Origin: Anniella stebbinsi
Lineage: Eukaryota > Chordata > Lepidosauria > Squamata > Anniellidae
Assembly (NCBI GenBank): GCA_029215795.1
Contig: JARDYH010000002.1
Coordinates: 14,253,001-14,317,000, forward strand
Reading direction: 5' to 3'
Length of the DNA stretch: 64,000 nt
Part shown: one piece after another, positions 32,179-41,395 of the stretch
How the letters are laid out: every line of letters starts with the position of its first letter
How positions within the stretch are numbered: the first letter of the stretch is position 1
Translations under genes and position numbers: made by a program
The notes under the pieces: generated by a model
The model's database searches: none
The model's input: only the letters and a program-made list of their open reading frames with translations
What the model was told of the DNA's origin: nothing

Positions 32179-32450
32179 TAGGGATATCAGAGGAGTTCAC
32201 CGAGCTTTCATCGGCTTGGCCCCCTGGACTTGCATCAAGTTGGGCCAGCTCGTGGATTTGCAGCTCTTAATCGTGGCTGCAATTTATGTAATTTGCTCAA
32301 ATTGCAACCCCAATTTGTGCAAATTGGGGTTGAAATTTGCGCAAATTTCACAAACTGCAGTTGCAATTTGCATAATTTTTGGGGGAGTAAAACAACAACA
32401 GAAAAAGTGCCCAGGTTTTTGGGGAAAACTGTGGCTCAGGTCATGAATGG
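32179..32450. repeat. AT-rich TAGGGATA element with fold-backs
   Basis: Starts TAGGGATATCAGAGG. Its interior is built of TTTGTGCAAATT-type words, including a perfect 13-bp hairpin (32305-32317 with 32320-32332). No right terminus is certain. Confidence 0.45.
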
Positions 32451-32487
32451 TGCAAGGCGGGTGAACGTCCAAGATGAACACAAAAAG

Positions 32488-34556
32488 AGAGAATAGTCTC
32501 AGGATGCTATAAATGAATTTATTGGAGAAAAGCCTGATGCATTTCTACTAGGGATGTGCACTGGATCGGACCCGATCCACGATCCGAGTCCGGTCCAGTG
32601 GGAAATCGGATAAATTATCCGATTTCCGATCCCGCAGCTGGATCGGCCGATCCAATCCGAACCGGTCCGAAAAAGCTCCGAACCGGTTCGGCGGATCGGC
32701 GGATCGGCGGGCGCCCACTGGCGCCCACCGCCGCTTCCATTGGCGGGCGCCAGCAGGCGCCCGCCGATGAAAGTGGACAGGGGGGGGGAGGAGGGGGGCA
32801 CTTACCTTCTCAGCCCGGTGGCTCCCGTCCGGCGCCGGCGCCTACTACTACTAGCAGGCTCCGCGGCCTGCTCTAGGGTGGCGCGCCGGGTGATGTCATC
32901 ACCCGGCGCGCTACTCTAGAGCAGGCCGCGGAGCCTGCTGGTAGTAGTAGGCGCCGGCGCCGGCCGGGAGCCGCCGGGCCGGGAAGGTAAGGAGGGGGTG
33001 CGTGGAGGGGAGGAGGGGGCGCGCGGAGGGGGGAGGGGGGCCCTTACCTTCCCAGCCCGGCGGCTCCCGTCCGGCGCCGGCGCCTACTACTCCCAGCAGG
33101 CTCCACGGCCTGCTCTAGGGTGGCGCGCCGGGTGATGTCATCACCCGGCGCGCTACTCTAGAGCAGGCCGCGGAGCCTGCTGGAAGTAGTAGGCGCCAGC
33201 GCCGGCCGGGAGCCGCCGGGCAGGGAAGGTAAGGAGGGGGTGCGTGGAGGGGAGGAGGGGGCGTGCGGAGGGGGGAGGGGGGAGGGGGGCCCTTACCTGC
33301 CCGGCCCGGCGGCTCCCGTCCGGCGCCGGCGCCTACTACTCCCAGCAGGCTCCGCGGCCTGCTCTAGGGTGGCGCGCCGGGTGATGTCATCACCCGGCGC
33401 GCTACTCTAGAGCAGGCCGCGGAGCCTGCTGGAAGTAGTAGGCGCCGGCGCCGGACGGGAGCCACCGGGCCGGGAAGGTAAGGAGGGGGTGCGTGGAGGG
33501 GAGGAGGGGGCGCGCGGAGGGGGGAGGGGGGAGGGGGGCCCTTACCTGCCCAGCCCGGCGGCTCCCGTCCGGCGCCGGCGCCTACTACTCCCAGCAGGCT
33601 CCGCGGCCTGCTCTAGGGTGGCGCGCCGGGTGATGTCATCACCCGGCGCGCTACTCTAGAGCAGGCCGCGGAGCCTGCTGGAAGTAGTAGGCGCCTGCGC
33701 CGGACGGGAGCCGCCGGGCCGGGAAGGTAAGGAGGGGGTGCGTGGAGGGGAGGAGGGGGCGCGCGGAGGGGGGAGGGGGGCCCTTACCTGCCCGGCCCGG
33801 CGGCTCCCGTCCGGCGCCGGCGCCTACTACTACCAGCAGGCTCCGCGGCCTGCTCCAGGGTGGCGCGCCGGGTGATGTCATCACCCGGCGCGCTACTCGA
33901 GAGTAGGCCGCGGAGCCCGCTGGTAGTAGCCGCCGGCGCCGGACGGGAGCGGACGGGCCGAGAAGGTAAGCAGTGGCGGGGAAGGGGGCTTACCCCCCCC
34001 CCGTAGCCGGCCGCTTCTATCCGCTGGCGCCCGCGGGCGCCAGCGGATGGAAGCGGGCGGCCCCAGGGGGGGTAGGGAGCGCGGGGGAGGGGGCTTACCT
34101 GCCGGGGCCGTCCACAGCGGACGGCCCCGGGGGGGGAGGGAGTTAGGCCCCCCCTTACCCACCTGCCGCCATTTTTTCCTCATAGACTTGCATTGCAATG
34201 CAAGTCTATGGGGAAAATAATGGCATCCGATCCAAAAATGTACGATTTTTGGGTCGGGATCGGACTCGATCCGGTCCGGGGGGCCTCCGATTTTGTCCGA
34301 ACCGGTCCGGGACAAAATTGGAGGTCCCGATCCGGGTCCCGATCCGATCCGGGGGGTCCGTGCACACCCCTAATTTCTACCTCTAACTTTTTATTAGTTG
34401 CCCGTCTTTATAGTACAAGACGATCTGTTGTAACTAATTTCTGCAGAGTTTGTTACAATCCCTTGAAGAAGGCCTAATAAAAAGCATGAGGCCGAAACGC
34501 GTCAGGCTTTACTCCAATAAATTTGTTTATAGCATCCTTAAACTATTCTCTCTCTA
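32488..34556. mobile_element. Inverted-repeat element split by the large hAT
   Basis: The left arm 32488-32545 (GAGAGAATAGTCTCAGGATG, AATTTATTGGAGAAAAGCC) and right arm about 34495-34556 (GGCTTTACTCCAATAAATTT, AGCATCCTTAAACTATTCTC) are inverted copies of about 57 bp. Between the right arm and the hAT lie GAAGAAGGCC and GCCGAAACGCGTCAGG, a motif I recognise as recurring in vertebrate repeats. The hAT insertion (TSD ATTTCTAC) separates the arms, so the inverted-repeat element is older. Its class is not known to me. Confidence 0.65.
32549..34372. mobile_element. CpG-rich palindromic hAT-like element, five-unit copy
   Basis: The largest copy, 1824 bp, from TAGGGATGTGCACTGG to CGTGCACACCCCTA, with perfect 8-bp target duplications ATTTCTAC (32541-32548, 34373-34380). 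Orientation is opposite to the 5635 and 41396 copies. Five palindromic units have centres GGGTGATGTCATCACCC near 32896, 33137, 33387, 33636 and 33877, about 241-250 bp apart. Each unit is flanked by GGGAAGGTAAGG and its complement. A fold-back near 34165-34222 has TAGACTTGCATTGCAATGCA. CpG content is high. No transposase. Confidence 0.93.
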
Positions 34557-34682
34557 ACTTTTTTTTTTTTTGGTGTGCTCAGGTCGTGAATGTAAGCCAA
34601 ACTGAGCAGGCAGCAGGAATCCATTGGACCCAAAAAGGGCCTGATTTTCAAACAATGGACATCCCTTTATGGTAATACCTAG
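34557..34682. other. Unassigned, with a T-run
   Basis: A T-run at 34559-34571, then nothing recognisable. Confidence 0.35.
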
Positions 34683-34811
34683 ACCAGCCTTCCCCAACCT
34701 GGCGCTCCCCAGGTATTTTGTCATACAACTTCCATTAGCCAAATGGCCAAGGATAATGGGAGTTCTACGCCAAAACATTTGGAGGGTACTACATTGGGGG
34801 AAGGCTGGTAT
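34683..34811. mobile_element. Palindromic MITE, CCAGCCTTCCCCAACCTGG ends
   Basis: ACCAGCCTTCCCCAACCTGG at the left and GGGGGAAGGCTGGT at the right, with inner arms around TTCCATTAGCC / GATAATGGGAGTT. This common squamate repeat recurs as halves or fuller copies at 7468, 29995, 49682, 51021, 54228 and 61040. Confidence 0.75.
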
Positions 34812-35975
34812 AGGCTCCTGACTGAGATGCACTGGACAGTCTGTCATCCAATGCAGTGCGGCATGCAAGAGAAGACCTTCCAACTCAATGTAGTTTCTCC
34901 ACAGTGAAGAGAATGATGTGGCGTAGCTTCTCCTTCACACTACAAATTGGAACTGAATATGTCCTCATATATACCTGGGATGTGGAAATAATTTTGGCCC
35001 AAGGGCACCATTGCCTCAGGACATACCTGTCAGGACACATAGGATGGGGACAGGGGGCAAAGCCAAAGTGGGGAGGGCCAAAGCATACACATACATATGC
35101 TTACACCCATTCACATACACACCCCAATCCCACAAACACCCCCCCATTTGTCCATATATCTGTCCATCCAACATGTAGTCTCTGCTCTGCTGTCCAACAC
35201 TGTATGATCCAGCAAGATTCGTTGTACCATGGAATTCTGCTGCTCATGTAGTTCAGCCATATCATTCTAGAAAGCAAGGATGGAATTCATATCAAAATAT
35301 CTCAACAGCTGTTATTCTGAGTGAATCACAAGTCAACATTTTCTCCCGAGATCTCTAACAAAAAGCTAGCCATTCCCCGATTCAGCATCCAAGAAAGCTT
35401 CACCCGCTCTTCCTTTAATATGAATTGGTCTGACTTCTCCTCTCCCTTCCACCATCTCCCTACTTTCCATTATCATTCGAAGCATCATGGAGATAACTTT
35501 TCCTTGCCGGGAGGACATTTTGACAGCAGCCATTATCCCAAAGTGCCTGTCAAGTGGTAAATACAGCTCCTTGTGGGACAATAGGGTGAAGAAATTATGA
35601 AAATGTGCCTGGAAAATGAAGGCATTAAGCCATGATGCTACTTCTCCCCCAGACTACAGAGCTGCTTCAGGAATACCTGCTACTTAGAAATAATCTGAGG
35701 GAGAATGATAGGCCAGTCCAAAGGATACAATTACAGCCTATTAATTTATTGTGAAATGACCAAGCTCTGTGGTTCTTACTAGGCATGTTTCTGGAATTTA
35801 ATCTTTGTGAAATTTAGACCATGAGTTGACCTTATTGGCACCTCCTGGACTAATTCGCAGATTGGAATTTAAGTTAGCTTCCTGCTTTTACAGTTCTGAA
35901 ATATTCCCCACTGTCCAGTGATGGAGAGCCACCTTGGGTTCCTTGGAGTAAAAAGCTTGGGAAACACACACACAC

Positions 35976-36007
<32 letters not shown>

Positions 36008-36247
36008 ATATGCAAATCAGAAAAACTGAACCTCACTGAAGTTCTCTGAATTCCATCTCAAAGTTCATTCTGATTGAGTCCTCCAATGCAGGGCAGATGG
36101 AGGCTGGAGGGGATCCTCTCCTCTGTGCTCTGTCCACTCTGTAATTGTTGCTGGACAGGGAGCTTTGGAGCAGGAGGAGGGAGGCCACACATCACATAGG
36201 AAGCTGTCTAAAGCAGCTTCTGCAGTCTCCTCCCCTTCTCACCACCA
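34812..36247. other. Unassigned, with (CA)n and a quiet patch
   Basis: (CA)n/(CATA)n lies at 35965-36008. The interval 35600-35880 is non-repetitive with ATTAATTTATT- and CTAATTCGCAG-type words and could be conserved non-coding sequence. No exon-like signal. Confidence 0.4.
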
Positions 36248-36565
36248 GGAATGATGACCCTATGGAAAGGAGGACTGGGCTTCTGTATCTTTAACAGTTG
36301 TATAGAAGGGAATTTCAGCAGGTGTCATTTGTAGGCATGCAGCACCTGGTGAAATTCCCTCTTCATCACAACAGTGAAAGCTGCAAGAGATATACTAGAG
36401 TGACTAGATACAAAAGAGGGCAGGGCTCCTGCAGCTTGAACTGTTGTGATGAAGAGGGAATTTCACCAGGTGCTGCATGCCTACAAATGATACCTGCTGA
36501 AATTCCCTTCTATACAACTGTTAAAGATACAGGAGCCCAGTCCTCCTTTCCATAGGGTCACCCTA
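36248..36565. mobile_element. Palindromic hAT-like MITE, subfamily 1
   Basis: Left end decayed (ATGATGACCCTATGGAAAG), right end CATAGGGTCACCCTA intact. Both GGCATGCAGCACCTGGTG-type arms are present in inverted orientation around CTAGAGTGACTAGATAC. No clear target duplication. Confidence 0.8.
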
Positions 36566-37290
36566 CTTTTTGCCCTCTCCATGCTCAGTTTTATGAGCAT
36601 GGGGAAGCAGCTGCCCCAGTTCACTCCACGCTGGCTGCGAGGGAGCAGGGAGCACAGTTTCCTGGCTCCAAGTTCAGAGTGTGGTCTATGAGCTCGGAGC
36701 AAGAAAACTGAAAAATCCGATGTCCCCCACCCCAAACACTGTTATGGGACATAGCATTGCTCCCCTAAGCATGAAAATGCACTCATGTTGGCATTCAAGG
36801 TTATGAATGGAACGGGTTCTGATCGTAAATTAATGACCATGAAATTCTCACACATTGCTTTGTAGAAATGGGGTGGAAGGACGACTTGGTAAACAGCTGC
36901 AGAAGTGACACAGGCTAGAAAGAGGCTGTTTTGTTCACCCCTAATTCCTTCACAAATCCTGTACATTTAAAATGCATTTCAAGTTCTAAAAGCGACATGC
37001 CCCAAAGCCTTCTTATAACTTGATTGAGAAGAAGTTTCCAAAAACGGACAGATGATATGCCCCACCAATGCTGGGGCTTGAGGAGCATCTCTCCCCCCCA
37101 CCGCCCCACCCCCAAATGCAACAACTCTCCTGTAGTTAGACAAGCTGAAGGCAGAGCAGGGCATCAGTGTCTCCAGTATTTAATAAATAAAAGAATACAA
37201 ATAATGTCCTTTATGATTAAGTATTCAATAAGTGTTTGCCTTCAAAAAAATCCCAGGGTGCACACCCTAATGAAATGTGCTGCGCACACC
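36566..37290. other. Unassigned sequence
   Basis: A GC-rich patch lies near 37080-37115; nothing recognisable. Confidence 0.35.
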
Positions 37291-37532
37291 TTTGCTGAAG
37301 GTCCATCTAGTCCAGCATTCCGTTCACACAGTTTCCAACTATATGCCTGTGAGAAACCCACAAACAGGAGGTGAGCATAATAGCCCCCTCCTGCTCATGT
37401 TCCCCAGCAACTGGTGTACATAGATACACTGCCTCTGATCCTGGAGGTAGCATAGAGCCATCAGGACTAACAGCCATTGATAGCCTTCTCCTCCAGGAAG
37501 TTGGAAAAAAATCCCCTTTTAAAGCAATCCAC
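37291..37532 (-). mobile_element. CR1/L3-like LINE, 3' end
   Basis: Reverse-complement tail module lacking its extreme 3' tip: GGTCCATCTAGTCCAGCATT, CCCCAGCAACTGGTGTACAT, AGCCATTGATAGCCTTCTCC, ending at CCCCTTTTAAAGCAATCCA. Confidence 0.75.
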
Positions 37533-37648
37533 AATGCATAGCTGAGATCCTAACAACGCATTAGTCTGAAAAGGGCACTTCACATAGGAATTCACATTAT
37601 GAGTGAAGGTGGATGGACAGAAGCTATGTCTACTTTCCTTTAGTCATA

Positions 37649-37651
<3 letters not shown>

Positions 37652-37708
<57 letters not shown>
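37652..37708. repeat. (TC)n microsatellite
   Basis: Nearly pure TC dinucleotide over about 57 bp, directly abutting the next MITE. Confidence 0.95.
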
Positions 37709-37709
<1 letters not shown>

Positions 37710-37711
<2 letters not shown>

Positions 37712-38204
37712 CCCTTTCTACACCACAGGGTGTAGAGGACCAGAAGTAGCCACCTCCGCGTTTGTCATCATCAATTCACATCACTGGTGCACCCACAATT
37801 GTTTTTTTCACAGAGAAAAGGGCACGAGCGCTCCAGCGAACAAAGTAAGTAAAAACAAAACAAAAAAACCATGTGCGATCCATCTCCCCTTTACCCGCCA
37901 TCCTGGGGATGGCAGTTTTGGTTCCCCCTCACCTGATGGCCATGGAGCCACGTGGTGTGGCTCCGTGGCCATCTGTGCTGCTGTGCTTACTCAAGCGTAA
38001 GTGCGGCAACACCGGGGTGGGCAGCTACATCTTCTGCTGTCCCAGGAACTTTCCAGGACTGCAGAAAAATTCAGGTTTTATCTGGTTCTAGGGAACCAGG
38101 AAAAATCCCATGCTCCCCACACCTGGTACTCCCTGTGTGCCATGCAGACTCACAGGGAGCAACCGGGGTCCATCCCTGGCGTTTTGCCTGATGTGGAAAG
38201 GGCC
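37710..38204. mobile_element. Harbinger-like MITE, GGCCCTTTCTACAC ends
   Basis: Left end GGCCCTTTCTACACC and right end GATGTGGAAAGGGCC are inverted, with TGA on both sides as a possible 3-bp target duplication. Internal words CCAGGAACTTTCCAGGACTG, GGTTCTAGGGAACCAGG and CCATGCAGACTCACAGGGAG match the theme of the copy at 50389. PIF/Harbinger elements make 3-bp duplications and often start GGSC, so that assignment is an inference. No transposase. Confidence 0.7.
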
Positions 38205-38694
38205 TGAGTGTCTCTCTCTGTGTCTGTCTTCTCCTTCTCCTTCTCCTTCTTCTTGGGAAAATAGGGCCACCCCATATTTCCACCCATAATTCATGCTCTG
38301 AGAATGATGATATTGGCATTATTACTAGCATTCCTCCCGTCATTCCCCACCTCCTGATTTCGGTTTTGAGCCTATAAACACACATACCTATGTTAAGCAG
38401 AGTGTTCTCTTCTGCATTGTTGCTAGGGAAATAAATACTGATACACAAGGTTTTGTGGTGTGTGTGTTCTGTTTTCTGGATCTCCTATGACATGCCATTA
38501 TTTCAGCAATGGTATCCATTTATCAAAATCGTACATGCTAGGGCGCGTAATTGTCACCTAAATGGGAGTGTACATCATAATTAGTCTTGCTGGGTGAAAT
38601 TCCACGGTCAGCCAAAGCAGGTGGTAAAACTACAAAAGCGATCCCAGCAGCATCTGAAAATCTGAGAGTGGCCAGGACGGAAATATTCTTAGCA
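38205..38694. other. Unassigned, with a (CTTCTC)n patch
   Basis: CT-rich repeats lie at about 38210-38255. The stretch 38510-38690 looks single-copy. Confidence 0.4.
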
Positions 38695-38702
38695 TTGAAA
38701 AC

Positions 38703-39758
38703 TAGGGATGTGCACTGGATCGGGCCCAATCCACGATCCGAGTCCGGTCCAGTGGGAAATCGGATAAATTATCCGATTTCCGATCCAACAGCTGGATCGG
38801 CCGATCCAACAGCTGGATCGGCCGATCCAGTCCGAACCGATCCGAAAAGGCTCCGAACCGGTTCGGCGGATCGGCGGGCGCCCACTGGTGCCCACGGCCG
38901 CTTCCATTGGTGGGCGCCAGCGGGCGTCCGCCGATGAAAGTGGACAGCGGGGGGGGAGGAGGGGGGCGCTTACCTTTCCAGCCCGTCCGCTCCCGTCCGG
39001 CGCCGGCGGCTACTACCAGCGGGCTCCACGGCCTGCTCCAGGGTGGCGCGCCGGGTGATGTCATCACCCGGCGCGCTACTCTAGAGCAGGCCGTGGAGCC
39101 CACTGGTAGAAGCCGCCGGCGCCGGACGGGAGCGGACGGGCCGGGAAGGTAAGCAGGGGGCGCGCAGAGGGGAGGAGGGGGGCCCTTACCTTTCTGGCCC
39201 GTCCGCTCCTGTCCGGCGCCGGCAGCTACTACCAGCGGGCTCCGCGGCCTGCTCCAGGGTGGCGCGCCGGGTGATCACCCGGCGCCCTACTCTAGAGCAA
39301 GCCGCAAAGCCGGCTGGCGGTAGCCGCCAGCGCTGGACGGGAGCGAACGGCCCTAAAAGGTAAGCAGTGGCGGGGAAGGGGGCTTACCCCCCCCGGAGCT
39401 GTCCGCTTCTATCTGCGGGCGCCCGCGGGCGCCCGCGGATGGAAGCGGACGGCCCCAGGGTGGTAGGGAGCGCGGGGGAGGGGGCTTACCTGCCGGGGCC
39501 GTCCACATCAGACGGCCCCGGGGGGGAGGGAGTTAGGCCCCCCCTCACCCACCTGCCTCCATTTTTTCCTCATAGACTTGCATTGCATTGTCTATGGGGG
39601 AAAAAATGGCGGCTGATCCAAAAATTTATGATTTTTGGATCGGGATCGGACTCGATCCGGTCCGGGGGGCCTCCGATTTTGTCCGAACCAATCCATGACA
39701 AAATTGGAGGTCCCGATCCGGGTCCCGATCCAATCCGGGGGGTCCGTGCACACCCCTA
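38703..39758. mobile_element. CpG-rich palindromic hAT-like element, two-unit copy
   Basis: TAGGGATGTGCACTGG to GTGCACACCCCTA, 1056 bp, with perfect target duplications TTGAAAAC (38695-38702, 39759-39766). It lies in the same orientation as the 32549 copy. Two palindromic units: one centre GGGTGATGTCATCACCC near 39060, the other shortened to GGGTGATCACCC near 39275. An AAAATGGCGGC word lies near 39603. The GGATCGGCCGATCCA block is duplicated at 38789-38830. Confidence 0.93.
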
Positions 39759-39766
39759 TTGAAAAC

Positions 39767-40044
39767 ATAATTTGGCATAAATTGTTTGTGAAGGAATTTG
39801 AGCACGTCGGGAAAGCTAAGTAACATTATTACATTATCGATTTCAATCACAGGCAATATTGCTACTTGTGGAAATTGAACTTTGAGATGTAAAAGTTTAC
39901 AAGCAAGCCGGAGAAACTTGGAGCAAGTTCACATATTTGCATGTGAAGCTAACCCAGATTTGTCACTGAATGGACACTTTAACGCAGGCCATCGTGATTC
40001 CATGAAATGGACATGCTTGGACAATACACATACAATACAGTACA
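39767..40044. other. Unassigned sequence
   Basis: No recognisable feature. Confidence 0.35.
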
Positions 40045-40558
40045 ACTCCTTTGCTGAGGGAATGACACTGGCAGCCTATTGGCTACCTGTTCACGTTTAA
40101 GGTTCTTGCCCTCATGTACAAAGCCCTAAACAACTTGGGACCAGGATACCTGAGAGAGCGCCTTCTCCCTTACCAACCTGCCCGATCCTGAAGTCATTGG
40201 AGGGCATGCTTCTGGTAGTTCCACATGGACCTAAGGCCCAATTAGAATCCACCAGGAGAAGAGCCTTTAGTGTAGGGGTCCCTTCTCTGTGGAACTCCCT
40301 GCCCCTGGAGGTCAGTCAGGAGCCAATACTAGGCTGCTTCTGGCACCTCTGGAAAGCAGCTCTATTTCGAGAAGCCTTCCCCAACTGACTAGCCACTTTT
40401 TTTTTTTCCTCCTGGTCATTTATTTTAAATTGAACAGTTTTAATTTGCTTTTTTAAAATCTTCTTTCTTTTTACTGTTCATACCTATGTTCACCGCTCAG
40501 GAATCTTTTTTTTAGATATTGAGTGGTATAGAAATAAAGAAAGAAAGAATTTGTCACA
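40045..40558 (+). mobile_element. L2-like LINE, 3' end
   Basis: Broken plus-strand frames contain LAAYWLPVHV, then LMYKALNNLGPGYL-like text, and a clear block RRAFSVGVPSLWNSLPLEVS followed by FREAFPN (40250-40385). This is the L2-type region downstream of reverse transcriptase. The 3' UTR ends GAGTGGTATAGAAATAAAGA with an AAAG-rich tail. 5'-truncated. Confidence 0.8.
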
Positions 40559-41387
40559 TTCACATGACCAAATACAGGATACATTATTATGTCATTTGTG
40601 CCATCCATGATCTTTCAAAAGCATGCTTAAATGGGCCACTTTTGTTTTAACGGGGGGAGAAGCAGTTTATGGACACCAATCCAGAATGTTGTTCCCAATC
40701 CAGATTGGGGGCCCTTAACAGTTTCCTTCTGAAATGTCAGCCCACCCCTGCCTGCTATTTTCCTCCAAAGTTGTTGTTTATACTAAACATCAAGTTTGGA
40801 GGCAAGTGGCTCTGTGTGGGTGGATGTTTATCAGAAGGAAACTGGCATGTGTCAGGGCCCCATGGATGCATTTTCTTCTAAATCAAGCTGTCCAGCTGAA
40901 GCAGGCTTTTATTTTTTCAAATGAAAATAAAAATAAAAGTGTGAATAAAGGAACATGTCACTTCACTTGCAGTTACCATGTTAAATATACACTGAAAAAA
41001 TGTAATCTACATAAGAACATGGTAGTGAAAGGCTTGTTACTCAAGATCTACAAGACTAATTTTTGCTCATGTTTGTTTAAACTAAAGATTGAGCAGTGTA
41101 GACGTGCAGAAAAATTTTAAAGTTCAAAAAAGTTCAAACTTTGAAATTTAATAGCAATTAATTTCCTTCACGCCAGTTAGGGACGGCAGTCCCTCCACCA
41201 GTGGGATGATGGACAGCCCTGCTTGGCCAATCCGTGTGGCATGAAGGCGGGACCCTGTTAGGGCCCAGCTTCAGCATTGCAGTGGGCCTTGTAGGTTATA
41301 GCCAGGATTCGTTTAGAAGCAGTCTGGAAGGGTTTGGTCCGATTCAGCCTCTGGGATGTCAGAATCTATTTGAGCTTATCTGTTAGT
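40559..41387. other. Unassigned sequence
   Basis: A-rich patches lie near 40915-40940. No gene-like or repeat-like structure recognised. Confidence 0.35.
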
Positions 41388-41395
41388 ATTTTCAG

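Noticed and set aside
32549..34372. CRISPR-like regular spacing of repeats
   Set aside because: Units are about 245 bp palindromes with near-identical intervals between them, within transposon ends; not short direct repeats with unique spacers, and the genome is eukaryotic.
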